Below are positions 42,296 through 50,772 of a DNA stretch of 64,000 nucleotides, one piece after another (position 1 is the first letter of the stretch; every line of letters begins with the position of its first letter). The position numbers were made by a program, and so were the translations under genes. Under the pieces are notes generated by a model that ran no database searches, was not told the origin of the DNA, and saw only the letters and a list, made by a program, of their open reading frames with translations. This DNA comes from Armatimonadota bacterium (GTDB lineage: Bacteria; Armatimonadota; UBA5829; DSUL01): assembly GCA_025998755.1 (NCBI GenBank), contig AP024674.1:2372162-2436161 (forward strand). The letters run 5' to 3'.

Positions 42296-44443
42296 ATGGC
42301 AAAGGCAAAACCGCTGATCATAGTCGAGTCGCCTGCGAAAACGCGGACGCTGAAGAACTTTCTGGGCGGAGAGTTTGACATTCAGGCGTCCATGGGGCAC
42401 GTTCGCGACCTCCCCAAGAGCGAGATGGGGATTGACATCGAGCACGGCTTCCAGCCGCGCTATGTGGTGCCCCGGGACCGCGCCAAAGTGGTCAAGGCGC
42501 TGAGAGAAGCGGCAGGGCGGGCCAGCGAGGTGTATCTGGCTTCGGACCCGGACCGCGAGGGTGAGGCCATCGCCTGGCACGTGGCGGAGCTGCTGGGCGT
42601 CCCGGATGCCCGGCGCATAGAGTTCAACGCCATCACGCGCGACGCCGTTCTGGAGGCGTTCAAGCACCCCCGCACCATTGATCACGACCGGGTGAACGCG
42701 CAGCAGGCCCGCCGCGTCCTGGACCGTCTGGTGGGTTACCGCCTGAGCCCTCTGCTCTGGAAAAAGCTTGGCAAGCGGACACTGAGCGCGGGGCGGGTGC
42801 AGAGCGTGGCGTTGCGGCTCATCTGCGACCGCGAACGGGAGATCCAGGCGTTCATCCCGGTGGAATACTGGACCATCACCGCCACGCTGACTCCCCACGG
42901 CCAGAAGCACCCGTTCGACGCGCGTCTGGCGCAGATTGACGGCAAGAAGGCCGAGATCGGCACAGGGGAGCAGGCGGAAGGAATCGTCCGGGAACTGGAC
43001 GGTGCCGAGTATCGCGTGGCGAAAGTGGAGACCAAGGAGCGTGTCCGGAACGCTCCCGCTCCGTTCATCACCAGCACGCTTCAGCAGGAAGCGGCCCGCA
43101 AGCTGGGATTCACGGCCAGCCGCACCATGCGCGTTGCGCAGGATCTCTACGAGGGCGTGGAGCTTCCCGGTGAAGGCTCCGTGGGTCTCATCACCTATTT
43201 GCGCACGGATTCCACCCGGGTGGCTCCCGAGGCGGTGGAGGAGGCACGCGCCTACATCCGCGACAACTACGGTCCCCAGTATCTCCCCGCCGCCCCGCGC
43301 ACGTACCGGAAGTCCAAGGCGGCGCAGGACGCCCACGAGGCCATCCGCCCAACCAGGGTGCACCGGGAGCCAGACTCGCTAAAGGCGCATCTGTCGGACG
43401 AGCACTACAAGCTGTATCGCCTGATCTGGCAGAGGTTTGTTGCCAGCCAGATGAACCCCGCCGTCTACGATGTGGAGACGGTGGACATCTCTGCCGGGCG
43501 GTTCACGTTCCGGGCGACAGGCTCCACGCAGAGGTTCGATGGCTTCCGCAGGGTCTATTCGGAGGGACAGGACGACACACCCGCCGAGCCGGCCGACGAG
43601 GATCGCCCGCCGCTGCCGCAGATGGCCGAAGGGGACGTGCTGGATCTGCTGAAGCTCCTCCCCGAGCAGCATTTCACGGAGCCGCCTCCACGCTACACGG
43701 AGGCCACGTTGGTGCGGGCACTGGAAGAGCACGGCATTGGGCGGCCCAGCACCTACGCGGGCATCATCTCCACCCTCAAGGAAAAAGAATATGTCCGACT
43801 GGAGAAGAAGCGATTCCACCCCACCGCCCTTGGGTTCGCCGTCTCGGACCGGCTGGTGGAGCACTTCCCTGGCATCATGGACGTCAAGTTCACCGCGGGG
43901 GTGGAGGCCGGACTGGACGAAATCGAAAAAGGCCGCACCGAATGGACCCGGCTGGTCTCAGACTTCTATGGCCCGTTCGAGGAGGCTCTCAAGCGCGCCG
44001 ACGCAGAGATGGAGCGGGTGAAGCTGGAGCCGGAGCGCACCGATCTGAAGTGCCCGAACTGCGGCGGAGACGTGGTCATCCGCGACGGAAGGTTTGGCAA
44101 GTTCCTGGCCTGCAGCCGGTATCCCGAGTGCAAGACCATCATCAAGGAGCGCAAGGAGACCGGCGTCTCCTGCCCCTCGTGCGGCGAGGGTCACCTGCTG
44201 GAGAGGAAAAGCAGGCGCGGCAAGGTGTTCTACGGCTGCGACCGATACCCGTCGTGTGAGTTCGTACTCTGGGATCGTCCGGTGGGCGAGTGTTGTCCGG
44301 ACTGCGGTGGCCCGCTGGTGGAGAAGGTGACCAAGTCGCGTGGTCGGGAGATCCGCTGCTCCAACCGTGACTGCGGCTACGCCCGCTCGGTGGAGGAGCA
44401 GGAGTGCGAAGACGCGCCTGAAGTGACGGCGCTGGCCTCCTGA
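42296..44443 (+). CDS. topA: DNA topoisomerase I (type IA)
   Basis: 715 aa. It relaxes negative supercoils by cutting one strand. The TOPRIM domain has E11 in IVESPAKT and DPDREGEA (84-91); the catalytic tyrosine is Y301 in GLITYLRTDSTR. The HEAIRPT block and YTEATLVRALEEHGIGRPSTYA are also present. Three C-terminal zinc ribbons follow (CPNCGG...CSRYPEC, CPSCGEG...CDRYPSC, CPDCGG...CSNRDC). The start has GGGAGC as site. The gene ends 17 nt before trmFO, so the two are co-transcribed. Confidence 0.97.
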   Translation: MAKAKPLIIVESPAKTRTLKNFLGGEFDIQASMGHVRDLPKSEMGIDIEHGFQPRYVVPRDRAKVVKALREAAGRASEVYLASDPDREGEAIAWHVAELLGVPDARRIEFNAITRDAVLEAFKHPRTIDHDRVNAQQARRVLDRLVGYRLSPLLWKKLGKRTLSAGRVQSVALRLICDREREIQAFIPVEYWTITATLTPHGQKHPFDARLAQIDGKKAEIGTGEQAEGIVRELDGAEYRVAKVETKERVRNAPAPFITSTLQQEAARKLGFTASRTMRVAQDLYEGVELPGEGSVGLITYLRTDSTRVAPEAVEEARAYIRDNYGPQYLPAAPRTYRKSKAAQDAHEAIRPTRVHREPDSLKAHLSDEHYKLYRLIWQRFVASQMNPAVYDVETVDISAGRFTFRATGSTQRFDGFRRVYSEGQDDTPAEPADEDRPPLPQMAEGDVLDLLKLLPEQHFTEPPPRYTEATLVRALEEHGIGRPSTYAGIISTLKEKEYVRLEKKRFHPTALGFAVSDRLVEHFPGIMDVKFTAGVEAGLDEIEKGRTEWTRLVSDFYGPFEEALKRADAEMERVKLEPERTDLKCPNCGGDVVIRDGRFGKFLACSRYPECKTIIKERKETGVSCPSCGEGHLLERKSRRGKVFYGCDRYPSCEFVLWDRPVGECCPDCGGPLVEKVTKSRGREIRCSNRDCGYARSVEEQECEDAPEVTALAS

Positions 44444-44460
44444 AGGAGGGAGGACCTGCG

Positions 44461-45807
44461 ATGTCTTCCCGCCGTCCCGAAGTGACGGTCGTCGGCGGAG
44501 GTCTGGCGGGCTGCGAGGCAGCCTGGCAGCTGGCCGTCAGAGGTGTGGACGTCGTTTTGTGCGAGATGCGCCCGACTCGCCCGACGGGAGCCCACCGCAC
44601 CGGTGACCTGGCGGAGCTGGTCTGCAGCAACTCCTTCAAGAGCAATCTTCCCCACACGGCCAGCGGCGAGCTCAAGCGCGAGATGCGCCATCTCGGGTCC
44701 TTGATTTTGGATGCCGCAGATGCATCCAGTGTGCCGGCGGGCGAGGCGCTGGCAGTGGACCGCGACCTGTTCGCCAGGGAGGTGGCGAGACGGCTGGAGG
44801 ACACCGGCCGGGTCCGGATTGATCGGCGCGAGGTTGAGCGTCTGCCGGAAGACGGGGTGGTGATCGTGGCCACCGGTCCTCTTACCTCAGACGCTCTGGC
44901 GGCGGACATCGCCTGCGTGACAGGCTCCGAAAGGCTTTTCTTCTATGACGCCGTAGCCCCCATAGTGGACGCGGAGACCATAGACTACGAGCGCTGTTTC
45001 CGCGCCTCCCGCTACGGGCGGGACGAAGGATCCTACCTGAACTGCCCCCTGACGGAAGAGGAATACGACAGCATCTGGCAGGCCATCTGCGCGGCGGAGA
45101 CCGTCCCGCTGCATGACTTCGAGGACGCGCGGTTCTTTGAGGGATGCCTCCCTCTGGAAGTGTTGGCGCGCCGGGGGCGCGACACGCTGGCGCACGGTCC
45201 CTGGAAGCCGGTGGGACTGCGCGACCCGCGCACAGGCCGGCGCCCCTATGCTGTCGTGCAGCTTCGCCAGGAAAACCGTGAAGCCACGTGTTACAGCATG
45301 GTGGCCTGCCAGTCGCGGATGACCTGGCCGGAGCAGCGCCGCATTTTCCGAATGATCCCCGGCCTGGAGAACGCAGAATTCCTGCGCCTGGGAGTGGTAC
45401 ACCGCAACACGTATCTTCGTTCGCCAGGCCTTCTGGACGCTTCGCTCAGACTGCGGTCGCGTCCGGATCTGTTCTTCGCGGGACAGCTCGTGGGGGTGGA
45501 GGGTTACCTGGAGTCGGCGGCGACCGGGCTCGTGGCCGGAGTCAATGCGTGGCTGACAGTCGTCGGAGCAGAAGAGGACTTCATCCCTCCGCCGGACACC
45601 ATGCTGGGAGCGCTGCTCCGTTACGTCAGCGCCTGGGAATCCCCAGACTTCGCCCCCATGAACGCGAACTTTGGCATTCTGCCGCCCCTGGAGCGGGCCG
45701 GGCGTATGAAAAAGCCCGAGCGCAGGGCCGCAGCGTGCGAGCGCGCCTTCCGGGCCGTGTGCGACTACGTTCGAACCCGCCCGAACCTCGCGTTCCGCGG
45801 TCTGTGA
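44461..45807 (+). CDS. trmFO: Methylenetetrahydrofolate-tRNA-(uracil-5-)-methyltransferase TrmFO
   Basis: 448 aa. It makes m5U54 in tRNA using 5,10-methylene-THF and FAD. The FAD site is VTVVGGGLAGCEAAWQLA, followed by the TrmFO-specific ELVCSNSFKSN and ALAVDRDLFA. The catalytic cysteine is the one in ELVCSNSF or the later YSMVACQSRM region, both intact. PGLENAEFLRLGVVHRNTY and FFAGQLVGVEGYLESAATG are further family blocks. The ribosome site is GAAGGAGGGAGG. The order topA-trmFO is conserved in Firmicutes and relatives. Confidence 0.96.
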   Translation: MSSRRPEVTVVGGGLAGCEAAWQLAVRGVDVVLCEMRPTRPTGAHRTGDLAELVCSNSFKSNLPHTASGELKREMRHLGSLILDAADASSVPAGEALAVDRDLFAREVARRLEDTGRVRIDRREVERLPEDGVVIVATGPLTSDALAADIACVTGSERLFFYDAVAPIVDAETIDYERCFRASRYGRDEGSYLNCPLTEEEYDSIWQAICAAETVPLHDFEDARFFEGCLPLEVLARRGRDTLAHGPWKPVGLRDPRTGRRPYAVVQLRQENREATCYSMVACQSRMTWPEQRRIFRMIPGLENAEFLRLGVVHRNTYLRSPGLLDASLRLRSRPDLFFAGQLVGVEGYLESAATGLVAGVNAWLTVVGAEEDFIPPPDTMLGALLRYVSAWESPDFAPMNANFGILPPLERAGRMKKPERRAAACERAFRAVCDYVRTRPNLAFRGL

Positions 45808-46176
45808 TTCACCTCCGGCCTGCCGATACCCCCTTCTCTTTCCTCTGGGAATTGCGCGAATTACGGGGTTTTGCGAAAGCGGCCCCGAGTGGCACGCGTC
45901 TTGCACTCCCCTTTAGCAGAAAACGTGTCAGGATCGCGCGGACTTGACGGCAGGCTCATCCGCTTGGCGGGTCCATTTGAGGCCCGGGGCCTCCGCGTCT
46001 TTCGCATTCCGGCATTCACAAAGCAATTTGAAAGTTGTAGGCGGCTTCGTGACGCGGGGGAACTGTGTCCCGCCCCTTTTGGATCGATGCCGTCCTGAAA
46101 AACCGAACACCATCGCGCTCTCCGGCCTATATTCGCCTGCCGGGACGGCGCGTTGAGACAGGAGTGGTATCCAGTA
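45808..46176. other. Leader region of the PEP-CTERM gene at 46177
   Basis: Contains the sigma-54 promoter at 45890 and a 260-nt leader. GCGGG (46053-46057) can pair with CCCGC (46069-46073) just before CCCTTTT, a weak attenuator-like structure. No riboswitch is recognised. Confidence 0.45.
45890..45905 (+). promoter_or_regulatory. Sigma-54 (RpoN) promoter upstream of the PEP-CTERM gene
   Basis: TGGCACG (45890-45896), four bases, TTGCA (45901-45905). The GG and GC doublets have the canonical spacing. It lies about 270 nt upstream of the PEP-CTERM start codon at 46177. PEP-CTERM genes in several lineages are known to be driven by sigma-54 with the PrsK/PrsR system. No rpoN or activator gene is in the window. 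Confidence 0.65.
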
Positions 46177-47022
46177 ATGAAACGAATGACGACAGCGACA
46201 GCGGCGATAGCGGCAGGGCTAGCCGTCCTGCTGGCGTCTCTCCCCGCTTCTGCGGAGCGCACGCCGCCTGGCTCCTTCCTCCGGGACCGCGTGGATTCAC
46301 CGCAGGCCCTTTCGGCTCAGGTCAAGAGCGTCAACTATGTGGGTCAGCGCTACGCAAATTTCTACGGTCTGAAGGTCGACGAGGTTGCTCGCCGCTTCGC
46401 GGCTCTGGAGTATCGTCATCTGCAGAACGAACTGCGGACGCGGGTCTGGTTCGTGGGCAAGGGCAACCGCATCCTCTCCGAGGTGCGCACGTTCAAGGCC
46501 GGGACACCGATGTTCTTTACAAAGACTGGGCAGCCGGTGCTTGACGGCCGGTGTGGGAACCCGCTGCGCGGAGACCTTCCGCAGGCTGTGGCTCAGCAGC
46601 CCGCTCCGCAGACCACCAGCGTGCCAGAGGCCCAGGTGGCGGCACAGGGCGGAAGCAGTGAAGCGGCGGAGGTTGCGCTGACCGAGGCTCTTCCGGTGCA
46701 GCCCGAGCCTGTCATCACGCAGGTGCTGGCTCAGCCAGCCGAGATCATCGTCCCGCCCAGCGAGGTGCTCATCACTGAAACGGTCGTTCCCACTGTGACG
46801 GAATCAGTGGTCGCTTCGGCAGTGGAGAGCCTTCCCGCAGCAGCGGCCGGGGGCAGCTCTTTCGGTCCGCTCGGCCTGCTGGCGGTTCCGCTCGTCGCGA
46901 TCGCGGCGGGCGGCGGTGGTGGAGGTGCTACAACCGTCATCCCCGAGCCCGGATCTCTCTTCGCACTCGGCAGCGGTCTTATCGCTTTCAGCGGCGTCTT
47001 GCTCCGCGCCCGCAGAGGGTGA
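46177..47022 (+). CDS. PEP-CTERM sorting-domain protein
   Basis: 281 aa. Signal peptide MKRMTTATAAIAAGLAVLLA, then an alpha/beta domain (residues 25-125, VDEVARRFAALEYRHLQNELRT and WFVGKGNRILSEVRTF), a long Gln/Pro/Val-rich linker, a hydrophobic GPLGLLAVPLVAIAAGGGGG segment and a PEP-CTERM signal VIPEPGSLFALGSG with a final RARRG. I chose ATG 46177, 12 nt after AGGAG; a TTG at 46153 is possible. It would be anchored at the cell surface by exosortase. Expression is likely sigma-54 dependent. The function of the N-terminal domain is unknown. Confidence 0.82.
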   Translation: MKRMTTATAAIAAGLAVLLASLPASAERTPPGSFLRDRVDSPQALSAQVKSVNYVGQRYANFYGLKVDEVARRFAALEYRHLQNELRTRVWFVGKGNRILSEVRTFKAGTPMFFTKTGQPVLDGRCGNPLRGDLPQAVAQQPAPQTTSVPEAQVAAQGGSSEAAEVALTEALPVQPEPVITQVLAQPAEIIVPPSEVLITETVVPTVTESVVASAVESLPAAAAGGSSFGPLGLLAVPLVAIAAGGGGGGATTVIPEPGSLFALGSGLIAFSGVLLRARRG

Positions 47023-47074
47023 AAACCGGTTGCGGACCGTGGTTTGACCCGACGGACGCTCCCGAGTAAGGAAC

Positions 47075-47106
47075 GGCCCGGTCCACTCCCTCTGTTGGAC
47101 CGGGCC
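47075..47106. terminator. Hairpin terminator, first of two
   Basis: GGCCCGGTCCA (47075-47085) pairs perfectly with TGGACCGGGCC (47096-47106) around ten bases. It follows the PEP-CTERM gene. The tail is not T-rich. Confidence 0.65.
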
Positions 47107-47145
47107 GGCCTTCCAGTCTGGATGCGCCGGCGCGAGGCAATCGAA

Positions 47146-47180
47146 GAGGGCCGCGCTTCTTATAAGGGAGCGCGGCCCTC
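47146..47180. terminator. Hairpin terminator, second of two
   Basis: GAGGGCCGCGC (47146-47156) pairs perfectly with GCGCGGCCCTC (47170-47180). It lies between convergent genes and can act in both directions; on the minus strand it is downstream of the zinc-ribbon gene. Confidence 0.65.
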
Positions 47181-47261
47181 GGGCTTCGTGCGGCATCAAA
47201 TGCGAATCAGTCCAAGGCATTCCCTGTGGCTCTCCAGCCGGAGGGATCTGCCGGATGTATG

Positions 47262-47522
47262 CTAGTCAACCTCCCACCCGCCGGCAAACGGGCTGTCTTC
47301 TTCGGATCCGGGATCGTCCCCGAACGCGCCGCTGTCGGTCAAGGCCGGAGCGGTTTTCTCCTCGTATACCCAGTTGTCGCAGTCGCGGCGTGAGCAATAG
47401 AACATCTTCTTGCGGTTCCCATCCGTGAGAAGCACGTCCGCGACATAGGCGAAGTTGCACCGAACGCAGTAGATCGCGTTCTGGATCTTCACCACTTTGA
47501 GACTTTCGACATCCCTGTTCAT
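47262..47522 (-). CDS. Small zinc-ribbon protein
   Basis: 86 aa. Two cysteine pairs, CVRC (residues 19-22) and CSRRDC (43-48), would bind one zinc ion. The C-terminal third is acidic and probably disordered (DDPGSEEDSPF). It starts 3 nt after the stop of the STAS gene, so the two are translated together. Function unknown; a nucleic-acid or protein adaptor is possible. Confidence 0.65.
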   Translation of the reverse strand: MNRDVESLKVVKIQNAIYCVRCNFAYVADVLLTDGNRKKMFYCSRRDCDNWVYEEKTAPALTDSGAFGDDPGSEEDSPFAGGWEVD

Positions 47523-47525
47523 TGT

Positions 47526-47996
47526 CTAGTCCGCCAGCCTGGCGGTGGTTGAGCGGGTGTCCCAGCAGGCGACGACCGGCAGCCGCTTAATCTTCAGCAA
47601 CGCTTCCGCTTCGGAAGCGCAAAACTGCAGCAGCCCCTGAAGCTCCTGTGAGATCCTCTGCCCGACCTGCTCCAGGCGTGTTACGAGAATCACTCCTCCG
47701 TAATGTCTCTTTACCTCGCGCAACAGACGAGAGAGCGGCGCAAGCGCCCGCGCATTGGCGACGGCTGCGTGCTCAATGTTCAGCACCAGATGATAGTGCC
47801 CCGCCTTCGCCAGTTCAGAGGCCGTCCGTTCGATCATCCGGACCGTGGTCCTGTTGATCTCGCCGAACACCTCCAGCACCGGCACCCCGCTCATGTTCTT
47901 GATCAGGACCCTGAAAGCATCCTGCGGACCGTGCTGCAGGCCACCGTTCGTGGGGGCGGCTCCGCTGCCGTTTTCCGATGATTGCTTGAAGAGCAT
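47526..47996 (-). CDS. STAS-domain protein (anti-sigma-factor-antagonist-like)
   Basis: 156 aa with start 47996 and GGAGAG site. Residues 30-130 resemble a STAS domain: VPVLEVFGEINRTTVRMIERT, HYHLVLNIEHAAVANARALAPLSRLL and GGVILVTRL. In SpoIIAA-like antagonists the phosphorylated serine sits in a D-S motif near the middle; here the corresponding stretch is EHAAVANARA without a serine, so phospho-switching may be absent. It precedes the zinc-ribbon gene. No partner kinase or sigma factor is adjacent. Confidence 0.65.
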   Translation of the reverse strand: MLFKQSSENGSGAAPTNGGLQHGPQDAFRVLIKNMSGVPVLEVFGEINRTTVRMIERTASELAKAGHYHLVLNIEHAAVANARALAPLSRLLREVKRHYGGVILVTRLEQVGQRISQELQGLLQFCASEAEALLKIKRLPVVACWDTRSTTARLAD

Positions 47997-48202
47997 CGTT
48001 TCAGGACTCTCCTCAACCTTATTATTGGGAGGCCCGGCCGCCGCTCTATACCAATCGGCGAAGAACCGGTATTCCTGACAGGGAACGCAGACACGCGCCC
48101 AGGCGACCTCCCGGCCCGATCGCAAAGACGCCGGATAACGCCTCCGCGGCCAGACAACCGGGTCACATTATCGGCGCAATAAAGGGCCGGGCTGGAGGTG
48201 GA

Positions 48203-49762
48203 TCAGAGGAGCGGAAGGGTGGGATGGTGGCGCCGCCCGCCGACAATGGTGAACTCGGGCCGCAGCTGCAGAATGTCCTCCTGCGAGAGATCGAACGGAT
48301 TCTCCGGGTACACCACCAGATCGGCCAGCTTGCCTTCCTCGATGGAACCGCGATCGTTCTCCTGGTGCGCGGCGAACGCGCTGCCCAGAGTGTAGGCCCG
48401 CATGGTCTCGAACGGAGTCAGCGCCTCCTCACGCGAGTGCTCATCGCGCACCCACGCACGGTAGATCAGCTCATAGGGGTCCAGACGCTCCACGTAACAA
48501 TCGCTGGACATGGCAAGCGGCACTCCGGCGCGCAGCATTGTCTTGAAGGGATAGGACCAGCGATAACGCTCCGCCCCCACACGCTGGCGTGTCCAGAAGT
48601 CCGTGATGATGAACTGGGGCTGCACGGCGGCCGGAATGGTATAGTGCGCCATTTTCACCAGAGCCCTCTGGGTCATCTGAGACGCATGCTCGATGCGATG
48701 GCGCAGGCGGTTGTTCTGGTGGGCGCAGGCGGACTCGATGGCGTTGACGGTGATATCCACCCCCCGGTCGCCGATGGCGTGCGTGGCCGTCTGAAATCCG
48801 TGAGACTGGGCGTGCTTGATCATATCGGTCAGCTCGGCCTGTTCAATCAGCATTACACCCCGGTTTCCGGGATCGTCCGCGTAGTCGTCCCAAAGGGCGG
48901 CCGTCCGCGCGCCCAGAGCCCCATCAGCGAAGATCTTAGCCGCCCCGATGGTCACCCAGGCATCGCCGGAGCCTGTCTGGAAGCCGCGGTCCACCATCTC
49001 TTCCAGAAGACTGTAGCTGAACATCACATAAAACCGGATGGGAAGCAGGCTCCGGCTGTGCAGCGCGAACAGCCGGTCTATCTGACGGACGTCCGTGATG
49101 AGGCAATGAACTCCCGTGATGCCCAGCGACGCCGCCAGATCCCCGGACTGCAGGATGGCACGGTCTATCTCCGCCTCCGTCGCGGCCGGAACCCCGGCCA
49201 TCAGCAATCCGACATCATCCTCGGTGACCAGCCCTGTGCGGCGAGCTTCCTCGGGGAGCTCCGCGTCGCAGAGCTCCAGGGCACGCGTGTTTCCCACCGC
49301 CGCATGGCCGCACAACCTGCGGATGACCACCGGCCGATCGCGAGAAACCTCGTCCAGATCCTGCCGGGTGGGAAAAGAGCGCGTTTCCAGGAGCTCGTGG
49401 TCGAAACCGTGTCCCAGGACCCACTTCAGCGGACTGCCAGACTCCTGAAGCCGCACCATGTGGTCTCTCAACCTCTGTTGCAGCTCAGCGACCGACCGGC
49501 ATCCGGAGAGGTCAGCCATCCGTTGCAGGGTGAGCCCGTAGTCTATGAGATGCACGTGCGCATCCACCAGCCCGGGGATGACGTGCGCGCCCTCCAGATC
49601 GACCACTTCCGGGAAGTCCCCCGCCATGTTGCGGACATAGCGCTCCGGCCCCACGGCGATGATCTCCTCGCCCGAGACGGCGAACGCCTGCGCCACGCGC
49701 GCGTCGGTGTCGAAAGTATGGACGTGGGCGTTGATGTAGACGGTGGTGCGCTCTTTGGCCAT
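48203..49762 (-). CDS. Amidohydrolase family protein (YtcJ-like)
   Basis: 519 aa. The metal-binding motif is GLVDAHVHLIDYG, with the further ligands in ATHAIGDRGVDITVNAIE, RIEHASQM and AMSSDCYVERLDP. The small beta-domain at both ends is made of INAHVHTFDTDARVAQAFAV and GKLADLVVYPENPF. YtcJ-type enzymes hydrolyse amide or related bonds of small molecules; the exact substrate is unknown. It starts 12 nt after hisI and is the last gene of the minus-strand run that begins at 54195. Confidence 0.88.
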   Translation of the reverse strand: MAKERTTVYINAHVHTFDTDARVAQAFAVSGEEIIAVGPERYVRNMAGDFPEVVDLEGAHVIPGLVDAHVHLIDYGLTLQRMADLSGCRSVAELQQRLRDHMVRLQESGSPLKWVLGHGFDHELLETRSFPTRQDLDEVSRDRPVVIRRLCGHAAVGNTRALELCDAELPEEARRTGLVTEDDVGLLMAGVPAATEAEIDRAILQSGDLAASLGITGVHCLITDVRQIDRLFALHSRSLLPIRFYVMFSYSLLEEMVDRGFQTGSGDAWVTIGAAKIFADGALGARTAALWDDYADDPGNRGVMLIEQAELTDMIKHAQSHGFQTATHAIGDRGVDITVNAIESACAHQNNRLRHRIEHASQMTQRALVKMAHYTIPAAVQPQFIITDFWTRQRVGAERYRWSYPFKTMLRAGVPLAMSSDCYVERLDPYELIYRAWVRDEHSREEALTPFETMRAYTLGSAFAAHQENDRGSIEEGKLADLVVYPENPFDLSQEDILQLRPEFTIVGGRRHHPTLPLL

Positions 49763-49774
49763 ACCGGGCTACCG

Positions 49775-50167
49775 TTACTTTCTGTAGATCTCTTCCGGGG
49801 CCTTCAAACGCTCCTCCACAGTCTCCAGGGCTCCGTCCCGGCCCACCCTGCGGAAGAAGCAAGAGCGAAATCCCTCATGACAGGCGGCGCCCACCTGCTC
49901 CACCTGAACGAGAATGGCGTCCTGATCGCAGTCCACGCGCACATCCTTCACAAACTGAAAATGCCCGCTGGTCTCGCCCTTCACCCAGTATTTCTGGCGG
50001 CTCCGGCTGAAAAAGCAGACTTTGCCCTCGGTCAGGGTGCGCCGGAGCGCCTCGCGGTCCATATAACCCACCATCAGCACCTGGCCATTCGTGGCGTCCT
50101 GAACAACGGCGCATACCAGTCCGGCGTCGTCGGTCTTCAGAATGTCGAACAAATTCTCCTGCGGCAT
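49775..50167 (-). CDS. hisI: Phosphoribosyl-AMP cyclohydrolase
   Basis: 130 aa, HisI without the HisE domain. It opens the purine ring of phosphoribosyl-AMP, step three of histidine synthesis. Motifs are [31 protein letters not shown], the magnesium site DCDQDAIL and the zinc cysteines in [12 protein letters not shown], all intact. It is far from any other his gene here, lying between an unknown gene and an amidohydrolase in the same operon. Confidence 0.95.
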   Translation of the reverse strand: MPQENLFDILKTDDAGLVCAVVQDATNGQVLMVGYMDREALRRTLTEGKVCFFSRSRQKYWVKGETSGHFQFVKDVRVDCDQDAILVQVEQVGAACHEGFRSCFFRRVGRDGALETVEERLKAPEEIYRK

Positions 50168-50199
50168 CGTCTCCTCACGTTGCTAAACCGGCCGGATTC

Positions 50200-50772
50200 T
50201 CAGGAGATGGCCTGCCGGTATGTCCAGTCCACCAGCAGACGTATCTCCACGGCCTGAACCGCCTCCAGAGCCTGCTCCTGACCCGGACTGCCTTTCTCTT
50301 TTGCGCGCTCCACCAAAGCTATGAACGCCATCGGATTCCAGGCCGCCCAGGTCTCCATCTCCTCCCTGAGCGCCGTGGCTTCGGGTGTTCCCACAGCGCC
50401 TAGCGCGTCCAGCGCCCCGCTGTAGATCTCTGGGAAGACGGGATGATTCCCCACGCGCCCGAACCAGTACCGGGCGTTCGGGTAATCCGGCTCCCTGCGA
50501 TGCATAATGCCATGCCAGAAGCTGCCCGTTGTGTTTGGAATCTCCTGGCTCAGGCGGTGCGACTCCTCCAGACAGTCCGCCCAAAGCAACAACCCCGCCA
50601 CGGTGGCCCCTGCAAACTCGGGTCGGCGGATCTCATCCCGTGTTAGATCCTGCGGGTTGATCTGCATCAGCTCGCGGGCCACCTCCTCATCCCGGTTGAA
50701 GGGCGGCCACAGCCGGGGATTGCCCCGCGCTTCCAGCCGTCTCTTTAGGCGGTCAAATATCTCTTCAGGCAT
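50200..50772 (-). CDS. Protein of unknown function, 190 aa
   Basis: Start ATG 50772 has GGAGGAG as site and overlaps the end of the transporter gene by 8 nt. The sequence is largely helical, soluble and tryptophan-rich (LLLWADCLEESHRLSQ, GSFWHGIMHRREPDYPNARYWFGRVGNHPVF). The histidines in FWHGIMHRREPDYPNARYWF form a recognisable cluster that could be a metal or active site. I do not recognise the family. It is the third gene of the run from 54195. Confidence 0.65.
   Translation of the reverse strand: MPEEIFDRLKRRLEARGNPRLWPPFNRDEEVARELMQINPQDLTRDEIRRPEFAGATVAGLLLWADCLEESHRLSQEIPNTTGSFWHGIMHRREPDYPNARYWFGRVGNHPVFPEIYSGALDALGAVGTPEATALREEMETWAAWNPMAFIALVERAKEKGSPGQEQALEAVQAVEIRLLVDWTYRQAIS

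Noticed and set aside
48224-50257. 677-codon frame on the plus strand
   Set aside because: Antisense to the amidohydrolase and hisI genes, which carry intact catalytic motifs; no ribosome site.
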